Assembly (NCBI RefSeq): GCF_020085105.1
Contig: NC_058059.1
Location: forward strand, 21,658,042-21,722,041
DNA: 64,000 nucleotides
Source: Siniperca chuatsi
Lineage: Eukaryota; Chordata; Actinopteri; Centrarchiformes; Sinipercidae
Direction: 5' to 3'
Shown here: one piece after another, positions 38,335 through 50,785 of the stretch
Layout: each line of letters opens with the position of its first letter
How positions within the stretch are numbered: the stretch's first letter is position 1
Translations under genes and position numbers: made by a program
The notes under the pieces: model-generated
Seen by the model: the letters and a program-made list of their open reading frames with translations, nothing else
Told to the model about the DNA's origin: nothing
The model's database searches: none

Positions 38335-40838
38335 GCAGACACTGGGTTTTTATTAATCTTGTACGTTATGTTAACTCACACATTTTATGCTCACACTGTA
38401 TAAGATCAATTGACCGGCCACAACGTGGGTGCTCACACTGAACGTAAGCACGGAACCCCTTTGTCCAGTGACAATTCCAGTAAAGTTAATTCAAACAAGA
38501 CGACAGCATCCTCCACAATGCTGACAAAAAGAGAGGAAAGCATTACTTTGTGTAAGAAGAAAAAAAGAAAAATATAGCGCGGTAAAGTGCAGGAAGATGC
38601 AGACAGTATATCCAAGTTCAGTTTTACATCACAGCACAGTCTCAGTCAGGACTACAGGTTTAGCACAGCATGTAAAATACTACTCCAAAATTTCTGACAT
38701 GCCAGAAGTCCAACCGATAGTCCGACAGCCAGATCATTGATCATTCAGGCAAATAATGTGGCGTCATGACCCCCCTCAAACTGCACGTCCAACGACAACC
38801 GATCTGGCAGACATTCTAAAATGAGTTAATCCGCACAGCGTCTGCCCGGCTTAATGGGACCAAGCTGGACTACAAGTTGGGCCCTTTTGGACAAAATTAG
38901 GACCCAAGTGGGATATCTGTTGGTTACCACATTGTCTTAACTTGGGTTGCCTGGGGTTTACCATTGGTGAGTGTCTCAAATTTATTACACTAGCATTACC
39001 ATGGTCACTTAAAACATTAATTTCTGATTGGCTGGTAGGTGTCTGTTAAATTCGTATATCAGGACAGCTTGGTCAACGTTCCGAATCAGTGCTCATTGTA
39101 TATTAAATTGTAGGTAACCATAGCAACAGTACTTCTGATAAGCTAAGTAAGTAAGATAGAGATCGGTTCATCCCAAAGGAAATTTCCGTGCCCAAGATAC
39201 TCAGTATACATTGGAGCGTGAAAGTTCGTTCTGGGAAACAATAGTTTGACAACAAAACAACTACTCAGAGGCTTTTTCTGGAGCTTTCAACCGCATCTCA
39301 CAGTCTTTCTCAGCGGATGGAATTTTCTCAGTTGTCATTATCACCACCCATATATGACCATCTGTTACCATGTGACCAAAGTTCCTTACTTAGGTCATGT
39401 GAGGACTGAGCTATCTCCATGGCAACTCAGCAAACAATTCTTCTGAGGAAGAAAGTGAGATGCAGTTTAACGCTCCAGAAAAAGTTAGTAAGTGGCCCTT
39501 GATTCTTTGTTTTTTGTCAAGCTCTGTATAAATTGTATACACAGTATTTCTAGTAAAATAAAATAAAATAAAATTTGATACAATATAATAATATTATAAC
39601 ATTTGTCTTATCATCCTCGGGCCTATGTAGGACCAGTAACAGATTGCTCACATGCTCCCCACTTGTAGTCCCAATAGAAATCTTCATGTGCAGACACACA
39701 TGGAGCCCATATGGTGCTGACAGGCATATCATTATAGATTGCTCAAATGGAGCTCAAATGTCTTTTACTAACCTGTGTGGGACCTAACTGGAATATGTTG
39801 CCTGGGTCACTGACATGTTTGAAAGTTCTGTGACTTGACTCAGTGAATGATAGAACACATTTCCAAAAAGAGAACAATTTTCTCATTGAGCTTTGAACTC
39901 ATGAACCACAGGAAACATGATGACTTTACTGTTCGGATGTGTCCAGACGCACTGTTAACGTAAATAGAAGAGGGCATATTGGCTATTCTTAATTTAATGT
40001 CAGTACGTAAATAATGTCAATTAATTTATAATGTCGAGCATATTTTCATGCTGTTATAATGTGATGATTTTGAAGATATTGGCCTCACTGTCTCATCCAT
40101 CTACCACTGAGTCTGTTCATGTGCTGCAGGTAAACACAAAGTGTGATCATATCTGATGTCTCAGTTATTGATTTCAATAACTGAAACATCTGTGCTTTTT
40201 TATTTTCTCTTACATTTACACTGACTTTGTAAATCATGGTTTGATTCCGACTTTGCAATAAAATTTTAAATCTTTTAATAACATCTTTGTAGCGGCTCAG
40301 TTTATATCCATTTTCTAAATTGGATTTTATCCTACTTTGTTTTAGTTAAGTTTTCATTTACTTTATTTTAGTTTAGTTATTTGCTTGAAACCACAGAAAG
40401 GGGGCAAACTGAGAGATCGACCAAGTGAAAAAAGATTAGTCAATAAGAAAAAAAAGATTTTGAATTTAGAATTTGTCCCCAACAGTTCCTAACATTTCTG
40501 TTCAGTTTGTTGGATTTCTTGTGTGTTATTCTGCCACTTTACAAGAGTGCTCCACCGATTTAGCATTGCACTCCTGTAACATTGTCAGAGTCATGATGGA
40601 CAGTTGCAGCAGAACCAGATGTCGTCTTTTTTTTATTCCACACATTCTTCTCTTCTGTCAAAACCTGGCACCTACATTACCCACAATGCAACTCGACAGA
40701 TCAGTTGGAGATTCGGGTGTGTTATGCTAGTAGTGGCTAATGTAGTCTCGAGGCGCTAGCCACAAGCAGAGATGAGGAGCGGGCTACAGAGGTCAAATTT
40801 GTAGTCTTAGTACCAAAAGTAGTACCCAACCGACACTG

Positions 40839-40860
40839 CCTCAAGTGACATCACTTGAGG
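40839..40860. promoter_or_regulatory. anxa1: 22-bp inverted repeat with CRE-like core upstream of anxa1
   Basis: CCTCAAGTGA-CA-TCACTTGAGG: 10-bp perfect arms around a 2-base centre, giving TGACATCA, a bZIP-like octamer. It lies a few hundred bases upstream of the candidate anxa1 first exon. It may instead belong to a dispersed fish repeat. Confidence 0.35.
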
Positions 40861-41039
40861 AACTTTATCAGAGTTTGCGCAGCTCCCTCTGCAGCCACAA
40901 AAGACTTTATACAACGTGTGTAACATCAGTTGAGTTTCCCTTGAGCAGTATCAGCTCAAAAGAACAGGATGTGGAACATCAGTCACCTTCATCTTAGTTG
41001 TCACTGTTCCCTGCGTGTCTGTGTGAATGATAAGTCGTT

Positions 41040-41307
41040 TGAATAAAGGGTGTAGCACTTACGAATTTACAAGTCTGTACAGAAGAGTCACCCAACCAGT
41101 CAGAAGTGCCTGAACCTCGGACTGTCCCCTCTCAGGAATGTTGTGTTGTCTCGCAGGAATGTTGTCCTCTGCAGGTGAAGACAAACCTGCCTGAAAATCA
41201 TCTGCACAGAGATGGGTGGAGACACTGCAGAGTGAGTTAAATACTGTGACTAACACCCGAGATCTACAAACTGTAAGTAACCGTGAAGACCGTCTCCAGT
41301 AGCACAG
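41040..41307 (+). other. anxa1: Candidate anxa1 noncoding first exon
   Basis: Ends CTCCAGTAGCACAG|GTGAGT at 41307/41308. It would splice to the acceptor before 41424, whose exon carries the anxa1 ATG 44 bases in. The upstream limit is a guess. Annexin genes typically begin with a short noncoding exon. Confidence 0.4.
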
Positions 41308-41374
41308 GTGAGTTTTGTGGTTTAAATTTTTGGTTTTGTTTAAATGTGAACAAGAAATATTTAAATCACCTTAA

Positions 41375-41399
41375 ATTATTATTATTATTATTATTATTG
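41375..41399 (+). repeat. (ATT)n run just before the anxa1 coding exon 1 acceptor
   Basis: About 8 units of TTA/ATT in the polypyrimidine/branch region upstream of the acceptor at 41423. Confidence 0.85.
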
Positions 41400-41467
41400 T
41401 TATTTTCCTTTCTCCCTCTACAGCAAAGCGTTTTTGTTTCTGGTTTGAACTTTCCAGCCAAGTAAAC

Positions 41468-44400
41468 ATGTCCATGTTCAAGAAATTCTTCAACAATGTC
41501 GTCCATGACAGAGACCCCAAAGACGACCCTGCCACAGTGAGTATCAGATCACCTAGGAACAACTAGTCATGAGGAGAATACACCTGTTGTTGGCTAACTG
41601 CAGTTTTGTTTAACATATAATGTTAATCCATTTTTTTTTTTTTTTGCAATTTTAATCACATTTTTCTTGAGGTGAATGAGTTCCAAAGACAACAAGCATA
41701 TATGCAATAAGCATATATCAAAAATCATCCTCAAAACAGAAAATTCTTGGTGGTTTGTAAGAGCCAGAGTTAGTAAAACATCTGTATTTCTGGCTGTTGT
41801 TCTAGGCGAAGGGTAAGCCGAAACCTAAGTATTATGGAACAGTCAACCCGTATCCGAACTTCAGTGCCAGCAATGATTCTTCCCTTCTTCAAAGCGGCAT
41901 TAAAAGTAAAGGTGCGTGTGCTCACTCAAGTTATCTTAAAAATGACCTTTTTACAATTTAAACATGGTTATTGTTTTCTCTATGAATGACAGGAAAAAGC
42001 TCATTAAAAGCCTTTTTGAACTGGAAGCCAGCCAAGCTGCTCCTCTGGTTTTCATCATTTTAAAGTACTTAGGAGTTTTTTTTAAAGACACAAATCTTCT
42101 TTCAACACTCCACCTTCCTGACCTAGAGGCTATGCTCTAAGTGCTTTAAAGAAAGTAATGTAAAGTACAACTTGTCCCTCACAGGAGTGGACGAGGATGT
42201 GATCATTTCAATCCTGGTGAAGAGAAGCAACGAGCAGAGACAGAAAATCAAAGCAGTTTATGAAGCGTCCACTGGGGCGGTGAGTATTTCATTTCTCATG
42301 AAGACAGAGTGCTGCATGGTCAAATAATAATGAAACAGCAATGAGCCAAAAAAGCAAAAAGTTTAAGTCGGGAAAAATATTGAAACATGAAATGTGAAGC
42401 AAACCTCCGTCTGACCTCACTATGCAAAGTGTTTTGAGCTTTTACGGATCTGCAACAATTTTCAATCCAGATCCTCTTCATTAGAATTAAAGCTGCTATT
42501 GCAGTTCTTATTTTCTCATTTCAACCCACTGGCATTGTATACGTTGTTTACCTGTTTTATTTGAGAGTTCCTTTGTTGTATTCTTACTCTTCACATTATT
42601 TTGCTTATTTCCCCTTAAAGCAAGACTATGTAACTTTTGAAAGAAGAAATAAAAAATCTTCCTTTTACAAAAGAATAGTTAAATTCACAAGTAATGAAAG
42701 ACTCAATACACTCAGGAGTTTTGCTGCTACAACCTTGCTTGGTCTGGCATAACCAGTATTATGGCTAGTTAGCAAATTTTGCCATGTAACTGACATTACT
42801 GAGTCAGTTTGTCTTCTCTATTTGTTACACTACATTTTAGCAAGCCCTAGATGAACATTGCACTGGTTTAAATAAAGTTTAAAAAGAAACTGGTTTTATC
42901 ACAAAAGTAAACAACAAGTAAACACGCCACACCAGCCACCAGAAGACATGATTGTTGTTTCGTTCTTGTGGTCCCGTTCCACTCGCTTTCAGACATAACG
43001 TGACAACGGCACCACTGCGCTCAGAAACCCATTATTTCCTATTGCTTGTGCCGCACCACGACGGCTTTTCTCAGTACAGCGCCGAACCCAGCAGCGAGCG
43101 CAGCTCAAATCGCGTTGTGTCTGAAAAGGCCTTCAGTCAGGTCACCTGATGATGACATTTTTAAAGCAACTGACTCAAGAGAATCTTGGGAAATGAAGAG
43201 AAACTGAATGTGTCATTATCCTGTAATTACTACTTGTGTCCACAGTGGTCGCTGTTCAGCAAAAGTTATATAGTCTTGCTTTAAAGCCGGTATATGTAGA
43301 ATTTGAACATTTCCCACTAGGGTGTGCCAAAGTGGTAGTATCAAAAAAGGCACTGTGGCTGATGAGATAACCGTCACATCACCAGAAACAACCACACACA
43401 CATAATGGCTTTCATTTCATCTGCAGCAGTCGCCCGGGCCACACCGCCTACCTCTACGTAAGCGTGACGGCTACCTCGCTAAACAGCTGCGGCTCGCACG
43501 TGTGGTGTCCAAACAGACAGCCTTGCTGCTGCAGCGCTGCTACTGCCAGCCCTATCTTTCTACACTGAGTTTGCCTTTGACAATGGCCATCAAGAATGTT
43601 TCATTTCATTTCATTATAAATTTAATTTAGATTTAGTTTAGATAGAAAATGAAGGGATTCTGTCCACAATGTTAAAAACATTTTTTTACGGCAAACATCT
43701 AGATGGCGAGCCGCTGCAGCCGCTCCTGAGCATGCCGTGCTGCTCAGGTGGGCGGTGTGGCCCGGGCTCAGTCCATTTTGAAATGCCATGATTATAATTA
43801 ACAGTATTCATGCCTTCGTGTGACTGCTCCCTGTGTCTTACAGAAGCTGGATAAAGCTCTGAAGTCGGCTCTCAGGTCAGATTTAGAGGAGGTCTGTCTG
43901 GCTCTGCTTATGACACCCGCTCACTTTGATGCCTACCAGCTCAGGAAGGCCACAAAGGTAAATATCACCGGTTTATGTACTAAATATCAGAGGAGGACTG
44001 TTTTAGATTTGGTCTAGAATTTGCTCTATTCTAACAGGGTCTGGGCACAGATGACAAAGTCCTGGTTGAGATTCTGGCAACAAGATCAAACCAAGAGATT
44101 CGAGAGATCAAGAGGGTCTTCAAAGAAGGTTTGTTCTGATTCAGTGCAGTCACTCTTTTACTTGGTGGTGTAAATGCTGAGCTCTGAGTTCTTGATCCTT
44201 TTACCTAACATCTTAGGACACGCTTTAGTGTCTCCAGTGCATGCAGCAGTAGAATAACACTGAATTCCTACACAGTGCAGCACTGTAATCACCCAGTCAT
44301 GAGGATTTTAAGCCTCTAAACAGCAGCTATAACCACTGCAGTCATACTCTGTTCCATTATGTTATTGCAAGTCTGCTATCTTTGTGCTGAAATGCTCTTT

Positions 44401-47003
44401 GTCCCTCAGAGTACAAAACAGAGCTGGAGGACGTTATTATGAATGAGACCAGCGGTGACTTCACCATGGCCCTCCTGGCCATGTTGAAAGCTAACAAAGA
44501 TGAGAGCACTGAGGTCGACATGGCTATGGCCAAAAGGGACGCAGAGGTAAAATCAGGAAAATCAACTTTTAAAGGATAAAGGATCGTTACTCTACTATTT
44601 TTCTTACTGTCAACAACAACAAAAACATTAGCCAAAACTACTTTTTGACTTCCCTACAGAGGGAACCCCAAGCCCACTGGTTCCTAATGAAGACAAAAAT
44701 CTTAAACTTGGGTCACAAGTGCATGGTTTAATTTTAACAAAAGAAGAAAAGTAATTTCTTAAACAGCTGGACACTGTAGTTTTTAGCAAACGTTACTCAA
44801 TCAGGAACTAAAGTAATTGGGGACTACTTTCAGCAGCGGATTAATACACAATTTGCTGCGCTAGTGAGTATTTACAGCAGCAGGACGGTGTGTGTGGGAT
44901 TGAGTCAAAATAAACTACAGTGCGTGTGTTCATGGTAATGACGGAACATGTCACCCAGTGCAACAGTGTGGCTCACTGATGTGTTTTTAATAGTTTTTTG
45001 GACAATAATGGAGCTCTATGGCACAGACGAATAAAACATATCAGGCTTTGAAAACTCAGACAATACTTGTGAATGGGATCAATTGTTGACAAGAAGAAAA
45101 ATATAGAATACCACCAGACTTATCCTTTAATGGTTACTGTTTTGTGCCTGTAGATTCTGTTTGAGGCAGGTGAGAATACCAAAGGAGTCAAAGTTTCTGC
45201 TTTCATCGACATCCTCACCACGCGGAGCGGCCTGCAGCTCTCTAAGAGTGAGTGCTTGAAATGTGTGAATGCTTCAGCCGTTAGGTTTGACTCAACAGCC
45301 AATTACTTCACTTCAAAGTGAACACACACACCTGGACAAACAGGTAGAACAACACTCTTGCAGCTAACAGGTGGAACACACCCAGCAGTGTAGGAACAAT
45401 TGAGAGCAATGTCGGCCTCTTTATCATCCATGGAGGCCATGGCTTGCTCATTTTAAGGAAAATGGAAAAACAGTTGTACCCTGGATGAGGTAACAGATAC
45501 ATTTAAGATTTCTTGAAGGTTTATTTAAGCATGCATACTCTTTCAACATGGAGATGCTCCATTTACAAGATCATTTCTTTATGCTGTATACATATCTCTG
45601 AATGAAATGTCTAAAAACAAGCTTCAGTTTATGTTTTCCGTTTAGAGCCGTTGTTGTGTACAGTAACAGCCCTCTAACTGCAAAATTGCTGTTGTTTTTG
45701 TCTTTTGTAGTACAGCTCAATGTTTATTTGGTCACTTAGGGTATGATGTCTGGAAGTTCATGTCTAAAGATCCTTTCAAACCAGCTGTTTTTTAAATTCC
45801 AGAAATGTTTGTTTCGTTAATACCTGTTGTTTGTCTGTTTATCTGCTAGCATTCCAGCAATATGCCTCCGTCAGTGACATCACATTACCTAAAGCCCTGG
45901 AAATGGAGCTGAGCGGAGACATTGAAGACTGCCTCCTTGACATTGGTAAGGAGGATTTCATCATTTCTTTCCTGATTTTGATCAGATTTGGTTTCACTCT
46001 TCATGAATAAGGAGTTCTCTTGAGTTTTGCAGTACACGCAGAACAAATTTTAAAGTTCCAGAAAACCATTTTCTGAATCGGCTTCTAACTGTGAGCAATG
46101 GTGTTCCACAGGAACACAAAATGTTCTGCCACAGTTAGAACACTTTTGGTTATTTCACATGAGAGATTTCCGTATTTGTGTTGTTTGTTTTTTTTTTGTC
46201 TGTGCTTCCCTCACTGGTTTTGAAGTGGCAGGGCTTAGTTGGAAAAGGGTGATCTCTGTGCACCAATCAGGATTTAGCAATATATGATATATATAACAGC
46301 TGCGGGTTGTTTGCTTATGTTGCTAAACCACTGTCAATCAAATTTGATCAAACCACACCTTCAGTCTTGCAGCAGATTAGCTGAGTTTTTTTGTTTTAAT
46401 CTCTTAATAAATAATAACTAAGGATGTTTTAATCCAAACTTTAGCTTTGATTGTTGCACATCCGGTAATGAATATTGGATGGATGGGTTGATGATTGACA
46501 TTGTCATACTTAAGAACCAGTGCTAGCTGGACTAAAGGGGCTTAAACTCTCCAAAACACAAATTAACATAATTTCACTATTAAGTCTCAGTCAGGGACTG
46601 CAAAAAAACAACAACAAAAAAAACAACCTTAAATGCAAATTAAAAACATAGTTTGCAGCTGAACAAGCGTAAGTGAAGAGTAGTACATGAACAGATTTGA
46701 ACACTGGATAGACCCGATCCCAGCGATACTATCTGCACATTCTAGTCTCCAGCGTGTGGCACAGGGGCATCATGACCTCACACACTTTGAGATCTAAGAT
46801 CGCCTAAAGCCTTGTATGGACTGAACATAAAACTTCACAAGATGAACTATAACACAGCAGCATCTGGTCTTTTTTTTGTGTGTGTGTCTTTGACGTTTAG
46901 TGAAATGTGCCTGGAACATGCCGGCTTTCTTCGCTGAGAAGCTCCATCTGGCTATGAAGGTGTGTGTGAATATCTCCTTCTCTCGCTCACCATGTCAGAG
47001 TGC

Positions 47004-47054
<51 letters not shown>

Positions 47055-47896
47055 ACTTTTCCCACACACATTCTCTGCTGAGTGAAGTTTCCATTTTCAG
47101 ATTTTGCTTACAGTAACTTAAACCTTTTAAACCTTAAAGGCATAGTTCGAGTTTTTGGGTAAATGCTCTATTTTTCTGACTTAACTCAGAGAGACACGTG
47201 GTCATGATGTCTTAATTGTCGTATCAATGTTGTGTCAATTGAAAAGTCTGCCATAATATGTTGCATTCACATGCAAATGATATGTGTAAGCTGTCTTTAC
47301 TAATCAGAAGTTAGCTTGTAAATGAATCCCTGCTTTGCAGCTGACTGTAAATGTCATATTTTGGAGCAAAACACTGCTTAGCTGTAGTGATTGCTTATGC
47401 AACCGACCATACGCAGACGTCGTGCTGTATGTAGCAATGGTACTTAACTTTACCCGATATTATACAAATACTGAATGAGAACACTTAACTAAACTACAGT
47501 GTGTAGTAAGCCTGCAGAGCGAGGCAATTTGCATGCCCTCATGCTTCCTACCTGTTGAGCGATCGAGCCTCTGCTCCGTTCTCACAGGGCCCCGGCACAC
47601 ATGAGAAGGCACTGATCAGGGTGCTGGTGAGCCGCTCTGAGGTCGACCTGAAGAAGATCGTGGAGGAATACAAGGCCATGTATAACATTAGCCTGCAGGA
47701 GGACATACTGGTAATACCTTTACGAATTTTCCTGAATGGCTGCCTTTATGTTGTGTTGTTCACTCATTCAGTACAGACACAAATGACAATATAGTATCAG
47801 AGTATTTCAGCTGACCACATCTTTGTCTCTGTTTCACAGAAAGACACCAAGGGACATTTTCGGGATGTCCTGCTTGCACTGTGTGGAGCTCAGTGA
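41468..47896 (+). CDS. anxa1: Annexin A1, 11 coding exons, 346 aa
   Basis: Annexin A1 is a calcium-dependent phospholipid-binding protein involved in membrane repair, trafficking and resolution of inflammation. Exons: 41468-41536, 41806-41911, 42185-42279, 43844-43957, 44038-44128, 44410-44546, 45154-45247, 45850-45945, 46901-46959, 47588-47710, 47840-47896. They total 346 residues, the same length as human ANXA1. Four annexin repeats are visible. Canonical calcium loops GLGT (about residue 129) and GPGT (about 288) open repeats 2 and 4. Repeat 1 begins [12 protein letters not shown] and repeat 3 [13 protein letters not shown]. Exon lengths 95/114/91/94/96/59/123 follow the conserved annexin pattern, but the 80- and 57-base exons are fused into one of 137. 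The N-terminal tail is Lys/Phe-rich ([10 protein letters not shown]) and unlike the human tail, though NPYPNFS is kept. Two ATGs occur at the start; the first was chosen. Teleosts have several anxa1 copies and the suffix is unassigned. Confidence 0.93.
42615..43284. mobile_element. TTAA-flanked MITE, 662 bp, anxa1 intron
   Basis: TTAA at 42615-42618 and 43281-43284. The terminal inverted repeats AGCAAGACTATGTAACTTTT and AGCAAGACTATATAACTTTT differ at one base. No transposase frame. piggyBac-type by its target site. Confidence 0.8.
43290..43790. repeat. GC-rich fold-back repeat, anxa1 intron
   Basis: The arm cccgggccacaccgcc (43433-43448) is exactly inverted at 43751-43766, about 300 bp apart. 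The enclosed text is GC-rich (Ser/Arg-like codon noise), with 'gagccgctgcagccgctcct' near the right end. A mobile element of unknown class is likely. Confidence 0.6.
44569..45130. mobile_element. TTAA-flanked MITE filling most of an anxa1 intron
   Basis: TTAA at 44569-44572 and 45127-45130 flanks a 554-bp element. The ends AGGATAAAGGATCG... and (inverted) AGGATAAGTCTGGTGG lead into a shared 'ctatattttt...tgtcaacaa' block. It is homologous, inverted, to the piece at 36367-36835. The host intron is 44547-45153. Confidence 0.8.
47007..47053 (+). repeat. (GT)n microsatellite in an anxa1 intron
   Basis: About 23 uninterrupted TG units, starting 48 bases after the 59-base exon. Confidence 0.95.
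47135..47230 (+). repeat. MITE end-like repeat, anxa1 intron
   Basis: Begins 'ttaaaggcatagttcgagtt' and continues with 'gggtaaatgctctatttttc', which resembles the end of a common fish fold-back element. The other end was not delimited. Confidence 0.4.
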
Positions 47897-50400
47897 AATT
47901 CTGTTGTAAGCACTTTAGTGGAAATCAAGGCCACAGAAATTTCACATCTTTCAAATTTTATCACGCATAACGTGACAAATCCGAGTTGATGTTATCCCAT
48001 CAGCAATAATAACCATCCCCTTTCTTTCTGTTGTCTGGTGTTTCTCTTTTTGCTTTCATGTGTTGTTTTTCTTTTTATATTTTACAATCAATCCACCTGC
48101 AGGCTACGTCTGTCTACTTGCGTATTGAGTTGTAATTCACAACATGGTTTATTATCATAAGTTAGAAAAAGATGTGCAAGGGGAGGAAGAGGAGGAAGAT
48201 GGAGCAGGAAAAAAGTCAAACTTGAACGTTTGGATGGAAAATCACAAACAAGCGGGACAGCAGGAAATTTATTTAATTTGAAATAAATGCAACAACATAT
48301 CCCCTGAGTCTTTGACACAGAACCACTGTCAAAGCCTCTTGGGAGCTGTAGTTGTTTAATGTTAACCAAATAAAAAATTAAATAAAATGGTCTTGGTTAT
48401 TTTTGTTTAACATGAGGTGTTCAAATTATACTGTCCAATACACTAGTAGATAGTTTGGAAGCCCATTTCCATCAGGAAATGACCATTTCCAAGGGATCAA
48501 TAAAAATGAAAATACTCGAGGAAAGTCAGCATTGTGAGATACTTGTAAAAATGTTTGAGTCTGAATTATGAGATAGTCTGGACTTTTTAAGTTAAGTCAT
48601 ACCCATAAAAGCTACAAATTCATATATTGCAAGTAAAAATTATGAAATATGAAGTCAAATGTGATTTATTAAAGAAAAGATTATGAGATACGTCATAGTT
48701 TTGAGAGAATAAAAATATTAGACAATATGGGTTGAAATTTAGACTTAAGACAAAATTATGAGATAGCAAGTAAATATTTTGATATTTTAAGTCGAAATCG
48801 TGACTTAAGTGTCTTATAATGTGGATTTTGTGTCTAATTTTCTTGTTATAGCTGTATCGCACGTGCATAGGTCTACAGCTGCTTTTATCTGGATCAACGT
48901 GCAAATTTATATAATAAATATAATTTTATATCCATGGTAATAGCACAGGTATGTCTTTGTGAAACTTTTTCGTTTCTTGTAACCAAATAATCGCAATTGT
49001 GGCCAAAGAAGTATTTGTATTTTTTTACGTGATTATTGTTTAGGATGTTTAAAGGCTATGTCTAATATCCTTGTTTATATTTGGAAACTAGACTGTAATT
49101 AACATGATTTATGGATTGGGTTATATATAAAATAAAGATATAGTCTCTTTTGCAATTATCCTTATGACACTGCATTATTTTACCTGCTCTGTGCCCTAGA
49201 TTAGAACCAATCCAGTCCTTTTTACCAGTTTTAATATCTTTAAAGCGGCAATAGGCCTTCAACCCATAAAAGGCAGTTTTCCACTTGCCAAAATGTGATT
49301 GCAGCATCTACCTTGTCACTGAAAGGTTATTTAGGCCTCAAAATGACTTGATTTCATTCATGAGGTTTATATTTGACAGATTATTGCCCACCCAGTCCCT
49401 TTTACCTGTTAAAATACCTTTAAAGGCCTAATACAACCAGTAACCAGTGGCGTCTAGTGGGGGGAAATTGTGAAAGTCTTCCTGAGTGTCAGGAAGACTC
49501 CTCCCTGAGGGCAGGGCCTAAGAAACACAGAGTAGCTTCAATTTCTCAGACCATTTTCACAATTGAGAATGACTTCCGGATGGGAGCCGAAACGTCTTGA
49601 TTCTGAAAACATTGTCCAGATGACTACGACTGAAACCTTTTCTACGACCAAAAGTAGGCCAAGTAAATCAAGAACTGAGAAGTAGAATAATTCCAATTAT
49701 AAGATCATGGTGAGGCAGAGTCTAATTAAAATATAACCTGTGGTTCTATTTTTCACTTTTAGATGGTTATATTATGTTAGAAATAGGCCTACCCGTGGGC
49801 TGCAGTTTAATTTCTAGCCTATTCAAACAAGATAATTTCATTTATAAGCTATATATCAGCTTACCTTGTTTTTTCAGTGTGTCACTGTACTAGTGCATTC
49901 TGGTCAGATTTAATTCTTTTCTTTATAAAAACAAGATTTGATCTTCAAAAAATCTTTTTCAAAAAAAGGAGTCTTGGGGAAAAAAGGGGAGTGACTCATA
50001 ATCAAGGTGAACATGGTTTATTATAAGAAGGTTAAGGGGTTATGTCAATCCTGTATGCACGACTTGCTAACACTGATAACTAATATCAGTATGTTGCTTA
50101 GATTGGAGGCAGTCAACCAGGATAGCTTGGAGCATATACTTTTGCATAACATATATTAATCAGCATCATGGCAACAATGTCATGTTCTATGATCTATCAA
50201 TATTACCTAGCAAAGCTCAACATCATGAACCACATGGCCCTCAGTTTCAGAAACAGCCACAGAGTGGAGCAGCGACAGGTCTCTCCTAATAATGTTATTC
50301 ATGACGTGAGACAAGGTGAGCTCATATAGTGGCAACTAAAGGTTATTCCAGCGATGGATCAAGAGAAGAAGGGGGCCCACAGAGTCCGCTGGCACTGCGC
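47897..50400. other. Spacer between anxa1 and slc30a5
   Basis: AATAAA hexamers at about 48282-48287 and in 48367-48385 probably end the anxa1 transcript. Two related phrases ('ccagtcctttttaccagttt' near 49212 and 'ccagtcccttttacctgtta' near 49395) form a degenerate direct repeat. A perfect 11-bp hairpin lies at 49475-49499. No gene was recognised. Confidence 0.5.
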
Positions 50401-50434
50401 AGAATCCTGAGCTGCGCAGGAGCAACGCTAACGA

Positions 50435-50480
50435 ACACACGCACGTGACGTGAAACGTTTACCGTGTCCGGAAGTGCTGT
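50435..50480 (+). promoter_or_regulatory. slc30a5: Candidate slc30a5 promoter elements
   Basis: CACGTG E-box at 50442-50447 overlapping a GTGACGTGA CRE-like site (50445-50453), then an ETS site CCGGAAGTG at 50468-50476. This cluster is typical of TATA-less housekeeping promoters. It lies about 470 bp upstream of the ATG. The transcription start is not determined. Confidence 0.45.
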
Positions 50481-50785
50481 GGCTTTTTAGCCAGCTTGGA
50501 TGTTTTATCCTTTCATTACGGACTCTACCTGTTATTGTGGCCAACTCAACCTAAAAATTGTTAATTATCTTGCTCTTATTAGGCAACCACATTTATTTAT
50601 TTGACGTACACCGTATACAGAGGACGTGTCGCGGTTAGAAACTGGATAGAATCTAACTTAACTGGCATGCCAGATGGCTAGCTAGCTAGCAAACTATCTA
50701 ACTTGCTAGGAAGGCTGCCAGCTGACTGTAGATTTATGCCCGTGTACGGTTTATTTTACAACTTTAGTTACGTTTAAACGGAAGA

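Larger units (their letters stand above)
37602..40980. other. Spacer between tmc1 and anxa1
   Basis: Contains the presumed tmc1 3' UTR, a BED-finger hAT-like element (37861-38334), A/T-rich simple sequence at about 39555-39580 and an AATAAA at 40257-40262. No other gene was recognised. Confidence 0.5.

Noticed and set aside
40473-40730. 85-aa frame upstream of anxa1
   Set aside because: No homology recognised; the region resembles repeat-derived sequence and has no supporting splice structure.
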